Source: Ktedonobacteria bacterium brp13 (GTDB lineage: Bacteria > Chloroflexota > Ktedonobacteria > Ktedonobacterales > Ktedonobacteraceae). Taken from it: a stretch of DNA of 64,000 nt. The notes under the pieces are model-generated. The model did no database searches, was not told where the DNA came from, and worked only from the letters and a program-made list of their open reading frames with translations. How positions within the stretch are numbered: the first letter of the stretch is position 1; each line of letters starts with the position of its first letter. Location of the stretch: NCBI GenBank assembly GCA_015099395.1, contig AP024096.1, positions 8,163,485-8,227,484 on the forward strand. The letters are read 5' to 3'. Below are positions 9,181 to 17,269 of the stretch, in pieces. The position numbers and the translations under genes were made by a program.

Positions 9181-10224
9181 ATGAAACGGCTACGCGTCTC
9201 TCTTATTGGATTTGGGGTAGTAGGCCAGGGACTGGCTGCCCTTTTGCACACGAAGCGTGCGCTTTTGCAGCAGACTTATGGGCTGGATCTTGTGTTGGTA
9301 AGTGTGGCGAATAGTCGTCATGGTTTCATCTACCATGAAGAGGGTCTGGATATTCCTCTGTTGTTGTCAATGGCTGCACAGCGCCAGCCATTGACGCAAC
9401 ACCCGGGCGTGCAGCATTGGGCTGAGCCAATGGCTGGGCTGCGGGCGACAGGGCGCGCTGGCGATGTGTTGGCTGAGGCGACAGGTACGAATCTGCGCGA
9501 CGCTGAACCGGGCCTCAGTCATATCCGTGCGGCGCTTACTCAAGGGATGCATGTGGTGACTGCGAATAAGGGTCCGGCTGCTCTAGCGGCTGGTGAGCTC
9601 TTCGATCTGGCACAGCAGCACCATGTGCAATTGCGTCTGGAGTCTACCGTGATGGCTGGAACGCCGGTCATCAGTACGATTCGTGAGGGAATGGCTGGTG
9701 CGGGCATCCATACAGTTCGTGGTATTTTAAATGGTACGACGAATTATATTTTGAGTGCTATGACACAGGGTCGCGACTATGCTGAGGTACTGGCCGAGGC
9801 GCAAGCCCAGGGGTATGCAGAGGCCGATCCGACTGCCGATGTTGAAGGCTATGACGTGGTCGCCAAGACACTGATTCTTTCTGCGCTGATCTTCAATTAT
9901 CCTTTGACACTTGAGGACGTTGTGCGGCAAGGGATCAGTGGCGTGACCAGAGAGCAGGTGCAGCAGGCGGTGCGAGAAGAGAAGCGTATCAAGTTGGTGG
10001 CGACTCTCTCTCTTGATCCGCAGCATCGCGAGGCAAAGCCGATTGCGCGCGTTGAGCCGCTGGCCTTACCATTAACCGATCCTCTGGCGCGCATTGATGG
10101 TGTGATGAATGCAATCACTGTGCATAGCGATGTATTGGATGCAGTGACTATCAGCGGACCTGGCGCTGGCGGACTACAGACCGGTCAAGGTTTACTGGCT
10201 GATATTATCGCGCTTGCTCGTTAA
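9181..10224 (+). CDS. hom: Homoserine dehydrogenase
   Basis: 347 residues. It reduces aspartate semialdehyde to homoserine in the threonine/methionine branch. The NAD(P)-binding GFGVVGQGLAALL is at the N-terminus. The catalytic region includes TANKGPAALA, ESTVMAGTPVI, GILNGTTNYIL and EADPTADVEGYDVVAK, the last being the Homoserine_dh signature. The C-terminal ACT regulatory domain of larger homologues is absent, so allosteric feedback is unlikely by that route. ATG 9181 is chosen over the TTG at 9169 because GGAG lies 6 bases upstream. A strong terminator follows at 10241-10290. Confidence 0.93.
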   Translation: MKRLRVSLIGFGVVGQGLAALLHTKRALLQQTYGLDLVLVSVANSRHGFIYHEEGLDIPLLLSMAAQRQPLTQHPGVQHWAEPMAGLRATGRAGDVLAEATGTNLRDAEPGLSHIRAALTQGMHVVTANKGPAALAAGELFDLAQQHHVQLRLESTVMAGTPVISTIREGMAGAGIHTVRGILNGTTNYILSAMTQGRDYAEVLAEAQAQGYAEADPTADVEGYDVVAKTLILSALIFNYPLTLEDVVRQGISGVTREQVQQAVREEKRIKLVATLSLDPQHREAKPIARVEPLALPLTDPLARIDGVMNAITVHSDVLDAVTISGPGAGGLQTGQGLLADIIALAR

Positions 10225-10240
10225 TACTACTCGCTAGCTA

Positions 10241-10290
10241 AAAGCACAGGACGCTCTCATCACCTTCAAGAGAGCGTCCTGTGCTTTTTT
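10241..10290. terminator. Strong terminator between hom and the FHA gene
   Basis: AAAGCACAGGACGCTCTC pairs with GAGAGCGTCCTGTGCTTT, followed by TTTTTT. The 18-bp stem lies between convergent genes, its right arm abutting the stop codon of the minus-strand gene at 10289. It probably serves both directions. Confidence 0.88.
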
Positions 10291-11710
10291 ATTTTGTTGT
10301 TGTGTATATGTCGGGTGTGCCTGGAATCTCGAAGCGCAGATGGACACTGCCCAATACAATGATATCGCCATGCTCAAGAATTACTGGTACATGCGGTGGT
10401 ATTACTTTGTCTCCTACGCGTGTCTTGTTGCGGCTACCTAGATCTTCTAGAGTAAAGATTTGTTCAGTGAAGCACAATTGAGCGTGCTTACGTGAGATGG
10501 TCATTTTGGGATCGAGCTTGCTTAGATCAATATCGGGGCGTACGTTTCTTTTGGGATCAAGTCGTCCAAGGATAGCTGACGGTTGGGTGATTGCTATATG
10601 CTCTGTATGCTGTGGTTGTGGTAATGCTATTGAGGTGTCGGTGTGTGCTGTGCTGATATAGGCGTAGACGTCGTTGATCGGCAGTTGTTGTGTTACTTTT
10701 CCTTCGTGATGACTCCTGATCGGTCCTCCAATGATGGTGGGTGCATGCTCAATGTTCTGCTTCAGAGCATACATTTCGGTGGTATAGCTGTTGTTTTCAG
10801 GTTCGCTGCTATGTTGTAGTGCCATCATAGGGCCCGAGGCCTGAATCGGTTGCTCTTGTTGTACGGTGGCAAGTGCTCTGATGAGTGCTGCCGCATTAGC
10901 AAAGCGGCTATGGCGATCTTTCTGTGTGGCGTGTTGCAGGATCTCTTGTAGGGTTGCAGATATATTGTGCTTATACTGCCGGAGAGCTGGGAGTGGCTTG
11001 TCTTTTTGTAGTATGGCAGTCTCTTGTATATCCTTGCCGACAAAAGGGAGTCGCCCCGTAATCATTGTAAAAAGTAAGAGACCAAGTTGATAGATATCAC
11101 TCCACGGTCCGATTGACTCGTGGTTCAGATATTCAGGTGGGGCGTAGCGTGGATCAAGAAAGGCGATCTCGTGCGCTGCTCCTTTGCGCTGGTCGGATGT
11201 CGTTAAGGGTGAGAGTTGCTGTAGGAGGGCGCGTAGACCAAGATCGTTAATCTGCACGCGTTCTTGTGCGCCAGCTGTATCCACAGTAATAAATTGCGGG
11301 CGTAGATCTAACCCTGCGATGCCCTGGGCATGGAGTGTTGTGAGACCCAGGCCAATCTGCTGTCCAAGTTCGATAGCCCGTTCGATCTCTATATTTTCTG
11401 TATCCAGGATTTGTTGCAGGCTGATTCCGCGTGGTATTGCGCTTGCGATGTAGATCTGCTTCTCCTGTTGACCCCAATCATACAAGTGCCGAAGACGGAT
11501 TGATTGTGTCTGTCGCCGTCGTTCGAGCTGTTTAAAATAATCGCGAACAGCGATTGGTTGATTATTAGAGGATAAGGTAATAAGCGCAAGCTCTACGGCT
11601 TCGTGCGTTTTTATCTGCTCTGCAGTACAGATAGTGAGTGGGTCGCTGGTGCTCAGCGTCTTGTTGACGCAATACAAGCCCCCAACAAGGTGAGTCTGTT
11701 CCTGTGGCAT
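10289..11710 (-). CDS. Kinase-fold (probable pseudokinase) protein with C-terminal FHA domain
   Basis: 473 residues. Residues about 20-265 follow the Ser/Thr kinase fold late motifs: APPEYL (APE), WSDIYQLGLLLFTMITGRLPF and a final conserved Arg region. Key catalytic positions are altered. The VAIK lysine region reads VELALITLS with no Lys; the HRDLKPxN loop reads AGLDLRPQFI with no His and no Asn; DFG reads DLG. ATP-dependent phosphotransfer is therefore doubtful. Residues about 385-465 are an FHA phosphothreonine-binding domain (ILGRLDP, ISRKHAQL, LEDLGSRNKTRV). Likely a scaffolding/signalling protein. No transmembrane helix is seen. Confidence 0.82.
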   Translation of the reverse strand: MPQEQTHLVGGLYCVNKTLSTSDPLTICTAEQIKTHEAVELALITLSSNNQPIAVRDYFKQLERRRQTQSIRLRHLYDWGQQEKQIYIASAIPRGISLQQILDTENIEIERAIELGQQIGLGLTTLHAQGIAGLDLRPQFITVDTAGAQERVQINDLGLRALLQQLSPLTTSDQRKGAAHEIAFLDPRYAPPEYLNHESIGPWSDIYQLGLLLFTMITGRLPFVGKDIQETAILQKDKPLPALRQYKHNISATLQEILQHATQKDRHSRFANAAALIRALATVQQEQPIQASGPMMALQHSSEPENNSYTTEMYALKQNIEHAPTIIGGPIRSHHEGKVTQQLPINDVYAYISTAHTDTSIALPQPQHTEHIAITQPSAILGRLDPKRNVRPDIDLSKLDPKMTISRKHAQLCFTEQIFTLEDLGSRNKTRVGDKVIPPHVPVILEHGDIIVLGSVHLRFEIPGTPDIYTTTK

Positions 11711-11795
11711 GTGCTGCCCTTTCGCCTGGATATTTCGTGTGTGTACGCTAGCCTAATATATACAGTACCATAGCTTCTTAAAATTAACTAGTTCT

Positions 11796-11824
11796 TGTGG
11801 TGCCGTTGCTAAGATGCTGCGAAG
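11796..11824 (+). promoter_or_regulatory. Possible weak SARP-type 11-bp direct repeats
   Basis: TGTGGTG (11796), TGCTAAG (11807) and TGCGAAG (11818) are spaced exactly 11 bp apart upstream of the small peptide gene at 11934. The first copy is degenerate and the -10 at the expected position (TACTGC, 11835) is poor. Called by analogy with the far better sites at 13133 and 29499. Confidence 0.35.
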
Positions 11825-11933
11825 CGTCTGGTTTTACTGCGAAGTATAAGCTAAGGAATTGTTGAGGCGGGGAATGTATTCTATCCACAGACGAGAAGAA
11901 AATGTATCTGCTGCAAAAATGAAGGAGAAAAAC

Positions 11934-12125
11934 ATGAAACAGTTGAAACGCTTTATCAGCTACGTGATCCTTACATTCAATTATCTGTGTACATTGTTCA
12001 TGACGGTTAGCGCTTATCGTTATCTCTTCATTGTGGCTGTCATTGTAGTTGCTCTTGTGCTGAAGCAGAACACTCATCTTAGCCTGATGAGTTCTGTCCT
12101 GACAAATCCAGACCCATGGGGATAG
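11934..12125 (+). CDS. Small membrane peptide of unknown function
   Basis: 63 residues. The start at ATG 11934 has AAGGAG 6 bases upstream. A basic N-terminus (MKQLKRF) is followed by a nearly continuous hydrophobic stretch at about residues 8-42, then a short polar tail ending NPDPWG. This is the layout of a secreted or membrane-anchored small peptide, but no family is recognised. It precedes the SARP regulator by 57 bases on the same strand and may be co-transcribed. Coding status rests on the ribosome site and composition only. Confidence 0.55.
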   Translation: MKQLKRFISYVILTFNYLCTLFMTVSAYRYLFIVAVIVVALVLKQNTHLSLMSSVLTNPDPWG

Positions 12126-12182
12126 CAGTGTCTGGCTAAAAGGACTGATAAAAGTTATTTATAGGTGAAGGAGTGATAGGAT

Positions 12183-13019
12183 ATGCCTTTTCCATCAGAA
12201 TTACCACCAGGAGCTTCGCAGAAACATACTGCATATCAAAATGAGTCAGCGGCTCCCTACAAAGCGTATCTCTTTGGTCCTTTTCGTATCACACTGGGAA
12301 ATCAACAAGTCGGGACACTTATCTGGCGTCGCAATAAAGCCAAGACTCTTCTAAAATGGTTTTTACTGAATCCTTCCAGGATGTTTTCGGCCGACCAATT
12401 AATTGAGTTATTCTGGCCTGGCGTTGAGAGAACGTCAGGGTTACGTAATTTACATGTGACCATCAATTATTTGCGTCATTTGTTAGAACCGGACTTGCTA
12501 CCCCATCAGGAGTCCTCATTTATTTGTCGTAACAAAAACAATTTTTACTGGTTTGAGATGAATGACCAATGGTGGGCCGATATCTTTGCTGTGCAATATC
12601 ATGAGACGTGCGCTGTTAATGCTGAGCAAAGAGAGAATATGGCAGAGGTTATTGTACATCAGCATAAGATTGTTGAGTATTGCAGTCTGGGATTTTTGCC
12701 CGCTGATACCTATGAGGATATTTTCTCTCCGTATCGACGAAAATATGATTGCCTGTACCAGCAAACTCTTGAGCATCTCATCCATCATTGCACTCAATCT
12801 GGCATGTTTGATGAAGTATTCTCGTACTCTCAGCAAGCTTTGTTACTTGATCCTTATTGTGAGGTCGCCATTAAAGCTGTTGTCCATGTCTACTTCCAAC
12901 AGGGGAACGTAGCGGGAGCGATGCGCAAGTTAAAGGATTTTCAGAATCTTCTTAAAGATGATCTAGGGCTAGAGATAGGCGAAGATCTTCAGCTACTACA
13001 AAAAAGATATCTCAAGTAG
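12183..13019 (+). CDS. SARP-like transcriptional regulator (OmpR-type wHTH + BTAD), copy 1
   Basis: 278 residues. Residues about 28-120 are the winged-helix DNA-binding domain of Streptomyces antibiotic regulatory proteins (YLFGPFRITLGNQQVG, KAKTLLKWFLLNP, SADQLIELFWPG, LHVTINYLRHLLEP). Residues about 140-275 are the bacterial transcriptional activator domain, a TPR-like helical unit ending NLLKDDLGLEIGEDLQLL. SARPs activate secondary-metabolite genes by binding heptamer direct repeats. There is no sensor or ATPase domain. The start has AAGGAG upstream. It is paralogous to the protein at 30391. Probable targets are the phased repeats at 13133 and 29499. Confidence 0.88.
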   Translation: MPFPSELPPGASQKHTAYQNESAAPYKAYLFGPFRITLGNQQVGTLIWRRNKAKTLLKWFLLNPSRMFSADQLIELFWPGVERTSGLRNLHVTINYLRHLLEPDLLPHQESSFICRNKNNFYWFEMNDQWWADIFAVQYHETCAVNAEQRENMAEVIVHQHKIVEYCSLGFLPADTYEDIFSPYRRKYDCLYQQTLEHLIHHCTQSGMFDEVFSYSQQALLLDPYCEVAIKAVVHVYFQQGNVAGAMRKLKDFQNLLKDDLGLEIGEDLQLLQKRYLK

Positions 13020-13132
13020 AGCCAGGAAAACATTGCTGTATTTCTCCACTGGCGCCTTCTCACTTTCTCTAGATAGCTTGCGCATGCTACAGGATGGCAG
13101 GGCATAACTTTGCACTACTGTGAAGAAGAGAG

Positions 13133-13177
13133 TGCGAAGTTAGTGCGAAGTTCTTGTGAAGCTCTATGCTCTATGAT
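13133..13177 (+). promoter_or_regulatory. SARP-type operator/promoter upstream of the integrase
   Basis: Three heptamers, TGCGAAG (13133), TGCGAAG (13144) and TGTGAAG (13155), repeat with exact 11-bp periodicity. After 10 bp comes TATGAT (13172-13177), a good -10 hexamer, with no -35 box. SARP operators are known to be direct heptamer repeats with 11-bp spacing next to the -10. The gene controlled is the recombinase at 13245. Confidence 0.75.
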
Positions 13178-13244
13178 GGCAGTAAGACTGATGGATACAA
13201 GTGCTCGGAGCAAAGATAATCCATGCTTAAGGAGGAAGGAATCA

Positions 13245-14198
13245 ATGTCAACCTGCAATGAACCTACTGCTCAGCCGTTGAATTCTCACAATATAACACG
13301 TGCAATTGAATTATGGCTGCTTGATAAATACTCTCATTCTCAAAGCGAATGTACGGCAACAACATATTGCGAAATTTTATTCTCACTGCGTGCGTATTTG
13401 CAGGAACGAGGCAGCGATTTAGATCATGCAGCAGTTGATATTGTAGCTATTATTCAGGCGTGGGCCAATCTTCGTGTCTCCTCCAGTCGGCGTGAGGGCA
13501 ATGTGGCACCATCGACCTACAATCAGCGTATTGCTGCTGTCTCCAGCTTTTATCGCTGGGCGATACAGAATAAAAGATATTGTGGAGATAACCCTGCTGC
13601 ACAACTTACGCGAGCTACAGTACAAAAGTATTCTCAAGCTCACGCGTTGAGTCCGCAGCTGGTGCGCGATAAGCTCAAGGGTATTGATCGCTCGACACCT
13701 CGCGGATGTCGTGACTATGTTCTTTTACAAGTAGCCCTCAATACCGGGCGAAGTGCTCATGAATTAGCATCGCTTACCTGGGGATGTGTCCATATTGAAA
13801 ATGAACTGGTCATTCTTACCTTTGAGCGTTGTAAAGGGGGAAAGACGATGCAAGACATCCTCGATGCTCGTCTTTCAAAAGTATTGTTGGCATATCTGCG
13901 CACCATTTATGGTGAGCAGTTGGATATTCTTTCTGCGCACAGGCCGATCTGGGTGTCTTTTAGTGATCGCACGTACGGTCAGGCGATTGGCTCACAAACA
14001 ATTGCTGACATTAGTGAGAGACATCTTGGCGTTTCCAAGGTTCACACGCTGCGCCATACCTTTGCCCTTACCATGGAAGAACTAGGCGCACACACCAGTT
14101 CAATCCAAGAACGGCTTGGTTATGAGAGTCTTGCTGCGACCAGCGGCTATCTGACTAAGCTGAAGAAAGCTCATGCGCTCTATTCCACTCATGCATGA
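13245..14198 (+). CDS. Tyrosine recombinase / XerC-like integrase
   Basis: 317 residues. The N-terminal core-binding SAM-like domain (about 20-125, ending AAVSSFYRWAIQNKR) is followed by the catalytic domain. Catalytic residues are visible: Arg in LNTGRSAHELASL, Lys in RCKGGK, HxxR in VHTLRHTFAL and the nucleophile Tyr in AATSGYLTK. The usual second His/Trp before the tyrosine is Tyr here (LGYES instead of LGHxS). ATG 13245 is chosen because GGAGGAAGG precedes it. No att sites, cargo boundaries or other phage genes are seen, so its substrate is unknown. Its promoter carries the SARP-type repeats. Confidence 0.87.
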   Translation: MSTCNEPTAQPLNSHNITRAIELWLLDKYSHSQSECTATTYCEILFSLRAYLQERGSDLDHAAVDIVAIIQAWANLRVSSSRREGNVAPSTYNQRIAAVSSFYRWAIQNKRYCGDNPAAQLTRATVQKYSQAHALSPQLVRDKLKGIDRSTPRGCRDYVLLQVALNTGRSAHELASLTWGCVHIENELVILTFERCKGGKTMQDILDARLSKVLLAYLRTIYGEQLDILSAHRPIWVSFSDRTYGQAIGSQTIADISERHLGVSKVHTLRHTFALTMEELGAHTSSIQERLGYESLAATSGYLTKLKKAHALYSTHA

Positions 14199-14318
14199 GC
14201 GAGGCCTAGAGCAGTAATGTATGAGCAACCACTAAAAAAACACCCACCGGATTATCCCCTGTACGTTGTATTTTTGCTGTGTAGCGTTCCCAGGGGTATA
14301 TAAAAAGAGGACAGTATT

Positions 14319-15884
14319 ATGGAAACGCAACAAGTGAACGGGAAATCACGATCGAATGTACTCGTTCTTTGTTTTTTTGTTTTTATCGTTTTACTTATCT
14401 TTGCCTCGATTGGCTGGCAGTTTGCCTCAAAACAGCAATTAGCCCATCTTCCTGCAAATTCTGCAAATAGTAATACATTAGCTGCGCCACAAATACCAGC
14501 GGGTGCTCCAAACGCTCTGAATATGGGTATGCCGGGTGGAAAGCTATCTATTACGAATCTGCGTGCTCCACTCACCGCGGCACATATGAAGAATTTTACA
14601 TTGGTTGCACAGCCAGCGCATCTTTCCCTGGGGAATGGTTTCTCGACCGATGCCTGGACCTTTAATGGGACCGCGCCTGGACCGACGTTGCATGTGAAGC
14701 AAGGCGATCTGGTGGTCGTAAAATTAGTGAATCATCTTTCCTTTGGTGTAACTATTCATTGGCATGGTATCGATGTTCCCAACTCGGCTGATGGTGTTGC
14801 TGGTGTCACGCAGGATGCTGTCAAACCTGGCCAATCGTATGTGTATCGCTTTTTTGTGAATACGCCAGGTACGTACTGGTACCATTCACACCAATTCAGC
14901 TATGCTGAGACAGACGCTGGTCTGTACGGCATGATTATTGTTGATCCTACGACTCCGACCTACCATGCAGATGTGGATTATAGCCTTGCGTTGCATGAAT
15001 GGAATGGGAGTAACAATCAATCAATTTTAGCCATCAACAATACCGTCGGCACATTAAGCGCAGCGGCTCGGCCTGGTCAGTGGGTGCGTTTACGTATTGT
15101 GAATACATCGGCTACTGCATCCAGTGCTCCCCAACTGGTGACATTGATTGGTGCGCCATTCAAAGTTATAGCATTGGATGGACAGGACCTTAACGAACCG
15201 CAGATGCTCAACGAAACTCCAATACCTCTTGGCTCGGCTCAACGCTATGATCTGCTTTTTCAAATGCCTGCGCACGGCTCCGTGACTTTAGTTACAGCGT
15301 CTGATACGGAGCCGCAACATTATCAGACTGCACCTGCTGTATTGCTTGGTCAGGGAACGGTGCCTACCCTGCTGCCTTCTGTAACGAAGTGGTTCGATCT
15401 GACGACATACGGGCGACCTACCCAGACCGCGATCACTCCACAGAGCCATTTTGATCAGACGTATAGTATGGTATTGAATAATCAGATCGGGAACTCTTTA
15501 GGGCGTATGGGCATGACCTATACAATTAACGGTAAGGTCTTTCCAAATACTGGTATGATCATGGTCCATGAAGGACAACTCATTCAAATTCATATTGTTA
15601 ATCAGAGCAACCTCTATCATCCTATGCACCTGCATGGGCATACGTTCACTGTCCTTACTCACGATGGTCAACCATTGACAGGAAGTCCTGTACGGCTGGA
15701 TACAATCCTTGTCCCCCCTCATCAGAGTTACGATATCGGGTTTCTTGCCAATAACCCTGGCATATGGATGCTACATTGCCATAACCTCTTGCATGCGAAT
15801 TGGGGCATGGATATGATGGTAATGTACGACAATTACACGACTCCTTTCACCGTTGGAAAAGCATCAGGAAATTCTCCTGATTAA
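14319..15884 (+). CDS. Membrane-anchored multicopper oxidase
   Basis: 521 residues. An N-terminal hydrophobic helix (about residues 13-33) anchors or exports it. Three cupredoxin domains follow. All four copper motifs are present: HWHGIDVPNSADG (about 147), YWYHSHQ (about 186), HPMHLHGHTF (about 433) and HCHNLLH (about 485), the last supplying the type-1 Cys. Such laccase-like enzymes oxidise phenols or metal ions using O2. Methionines are enriched (GMPGG, MGMTY, WGMDMMVMY) as in copper- or manganese-oxidising forms. Next to a polyketide region, a role in phenol coupling is possible but unproven. Confidence 0.9.
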   Translation: METQQVNGKSRSNVLVLCFFVFIVLLIFASIGWQFASKQQLAHLPANSANSNTLAAPQIPAGAPNALNMGMPGGKLSITNLRAPLTAAHMKNFTLVAQPAHLSLGNGFSTDAWTFNGTAPGPTLHVKQGDLVVVKLVNHLSFGVTIHWHGIDVPNSADGVAGVTQDAVKPGQSYVYRFFVNTPGTYWYHSHQFSYAETDAGLYGMIIVDPTTPTYHADVDYSLALHEWNGSNNQSILAINNTVGTLSAAARPGQWVRLRIVNTSATASSAPQLVTLIGAPFKVIALDGQDLNEPQMLNETPIPLGSAQRYDLLFQMPAHGSVTLVTASDTEPQHYQTAPAVLLGQGTVPTLLPSVTKWFDLTTYGRPTQTAITPQSHFDQTYSMVLNNQIGNSLGRMGMTYTINGKVFPNTGMIMVHEGQLIQIHIVNQSNLYHPMHLHGHTFTVLTHDGQPLTGSPVRLDTILVPPHQSYDIGFLANNPGIWMLHCHNLLHANWGMDMMVMYDNYTTPFTVGKASGNSPD

Positions 15885-15909
15885 GAGCACTCTTTGAGTG
15901 TTAGTGGGT

Positions 15910-15954
15910 TATCTAGCAATTACTGCTTAGTAAAGGCGATGCAATTGCTAGATA
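15910..15954. repeat. 12-bp perfect inverted repeat upstream of peptide gene 1
   Basis: TATCTAGCAATT and AATTGCTAGATA with a 21-base loop lie between the multicopper oxidase stop and the peptide gene at 15979. No T-run follows, so it could be an operator or a leader hairpin rather than a terminator. Confidence 0.5.
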
Positions 15955-15978
15955 GACCTGCCAGGATGTTGCGAGATT

Positions 15979-16194
15979 ATGAGTTGGAAAACTATCAATG
16001 CCATTCTTGCATTAGCTATTGTCGATGAGCGCTTCTGTGAAGAATTGTTACGTGATCCTGTGCGGGCAATTCGGCTCAGTGACTTTAAGCTGACGAGTGA
16101 AGAGCAAGAAAAAATCAGCCATATCATTGTAACGGATCTTGCTGAATTTAGTCAAAAAGCGCTTGATACATTTTACCGAGAAGAAGATTGGTAG
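15979..16194 (+). CDS. Small peptide 1, NHLP-clan-like (RiPP precursor-like)
   Basis: 71 residues, start MSWKTINAILALAIVD, then FCEELLRDPVRAI, then DLAEFSQKALDTF. The short helical layout with a conserved Phe-x-x-x-Leu-x-x-(D/N)-P-x-x-A core and a Glu/Lys-rich middle recalls nitrile-hydratase-like leader peptides (NHLP clan; Os1348/Franean1_4349-type proteins, named from memory). There is no Gly-Gly cleavage site, Cys-rich core or modification enzyme next door. A close paralogue lies at 16670. The ribosome site is weak. Family placement is tentative; coding status is supported by the paralogy. Confidence 0.7.
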   Translation: MSWKTINAILALAIVDERFCEELLRDPVRAIRLSDFKLTSEEQEKISHIIVTDLAEFSQKALDTFYREEDW

Positions 16195-16240
16195 CGGAAC
16201 CAGGAAACGTATGTTGGTAGCGGAACCAGGGAAACGTATG
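16188..16240 (+). repeat. 26/27-bp tandem duplication at the end of peptide gene 1
   Basis: TTGGTAGCGGAACCAG followed by (G)GAAACGTATG occurs twice head to tail, at 16188-16213 and 16214-16240. The first copy includes the TAG stop codon. Looks like a recent slippage duplication. Confidence 0.8.
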
Positions 16241-16539
16241 TTCTGTAGACAAGAAAAAGCAAAGAGCTTTGCGTGGAGTGTGGAGTAAGGTCAGATAGAA
16301 CGGCGCCAGCGTAAGCGCTAAACCAGTACCTGACTCCACCTTTGCGCGAGGACAGGCATTCCTACTCTTCTGGCAATGATTGATAAATTAACTGCTCCTT
16401 CCACAAGATAGTGCTTCATAATACAATTTACTACGTCTGTCTGTTTATAATTATACTTATTTCCTCTTTACATTTATTTACCGGGAGAGTAAGTGTATTG
16501 TCTGCATTCTTGACGTACTGCTGATCCGATTTCACAAAA
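16241..16539. other. Intergenic region between the two peptide genes
   Basis: About 300 bp with no supported ORF. A small GCAAAG/CTTTGC palindrome is at about 16260-16273; nothing else is recognised before the repeat site at 16540. Confidence 0.5.
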
Positions 16540-16568
16540 TGCTAAGTGAATATGGAGTAAGTGCTAAG
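16540..16568 (+). promoter_or_regulatory. Probable SARP-type repeats upstream of peptide gene 2
   Basis: TGCTAAG (16540), TATGGAG (16551, degenerate) and TGCTAAG (16562) are phased at 11 bp. A possible -10 (CATACT, 16581-16586) lies 12 bp beyond. Same geometry as 13133 and 29499, with a poorer middle repeat. Confidence 0.45.
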
Positions 16569-16669
16569 TATTTTTTGCAGCATACTCGTTATTATAAAGA
16601 GAACAGAGAAAGGAGGGTGTTCTTCGTACAGAGAAAAGAATAACAAAGTACAAGGACTGATGAGAGATA

Positions 16670-16879
16670 ATGAGCTGGAAAACTATCAATGCTATTTTAG
16701 CGCTGGCCGTCGTAGACGAGAAATTCTGTGAAAGCTTGTTACAAAACCCTGTACAAACAATCCAACTCAAAAACTTTGAGCTCACACAGGTAGAAAGAGA
16801 AAAAATCAGGCATATTACTGCACACGATCTTACTGAATTTAGTCAAAAGATACTCACAGTGTTTTCGAAAGAAAGCTAA
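16670..16879 (+). CDS. Small peptide 2, NHLP-clan-like paralogue
   Basis: 69 residues. It shares the first 14 residues almost exactly with peptide 1 (MSWKTINAILALAV), then FCESLLQNPVQTI, and again DLTEFSQKI near the end. The middle and C-terminus have diverged more, as expected for a leader-plus-core arrangement or for simple drift. Ribosome site weak (GATGAGAGATA upstream). No processing protease or modifying enzyme adjoins it. Likely expressed from the 16540 repeat-containing promoter. A hairpin at 16927-16959 follows. Confidence 0.7.
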   Translation: MSWKTINAILALAVVDEKFCESLLQNPVQTIQLKNFELTQVEREKIRHITAHDLTEFSQKILTVFSKES

Positions 16880-16926
16880 TGTATTGAAGGAGCCAGGCGC
16901 TAACATTTATGCTCTTTCAGCACAGG

Positions 16927-16959
16927 TTTGTGCTCCTTCACTATTAGGAGGAGCACAAA
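16927..16959. terminator. Hairpin after peptide gene 2
   Basis: TTTGTGCTCCT pairs with AGGAGCACAAA (11 bp, 11-base loop), about 50 bases after the stop. There is no T-run, so termination strength is uncertain. Confidence 0.45.
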
Positions 16960-17133
16960 TGTTAGCTCCGAACATGTATACCATCATTGGTACCTTCCTT
17001 TCCCCTTTTTCATCCACCTTCTGCAGCCTATAGCTAGCATCGATCCATGTATGAGGTCAGTGCTGTTTTTTTGTCTGGTCACTTGTGATCGCAGTAATTC
17101 AAAGGTAAGACGTATGGCTTAAATACTAGTTGT

Positions 17134-17169
17134 ATTACAAATAATGCTTGCATTACAAATAATGCTTGA
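17134..17169 (+). repeat. Two tandem 18-bp repeats upstream of fabD
   Basis: ATTACAAATAATGCTTGC is followed directly by ATTACAAATAATGCTTGA. The pair lies about 100 bases before the fabD start, in the 390-bp spacer after peptide gene 2. It could be a regulator-binding site for the malonyl-CoA block; no known consensus fits. Confidence 0.7.
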
Positions 17170-17269
17170 CTCCTCATTAGTATGCCGGGGAGTAGGAACA
17201 TTGGCTGATGTGCTAGAAGTTTACGTGTAAGGCTCATCCTCGATGGAAGCCAGAAGGAGAATGTGCACA

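Noticed and set aside
11838..11844. Isolated TGCGAAG heptamer
   Set aside because: It is 20 bp from the copy at 11818, out of the 11-bp phase; the heptamer alone also occurs by chance elsewhere (for example inside the desaturase gene near 5989).
13245..14198. Recombinase as evidence of an integrated phage or genomic island
   Set aside because: No attachment-site repeats, tRNA gene, phage structural genes or partner relaxase/transposase were seen around it.
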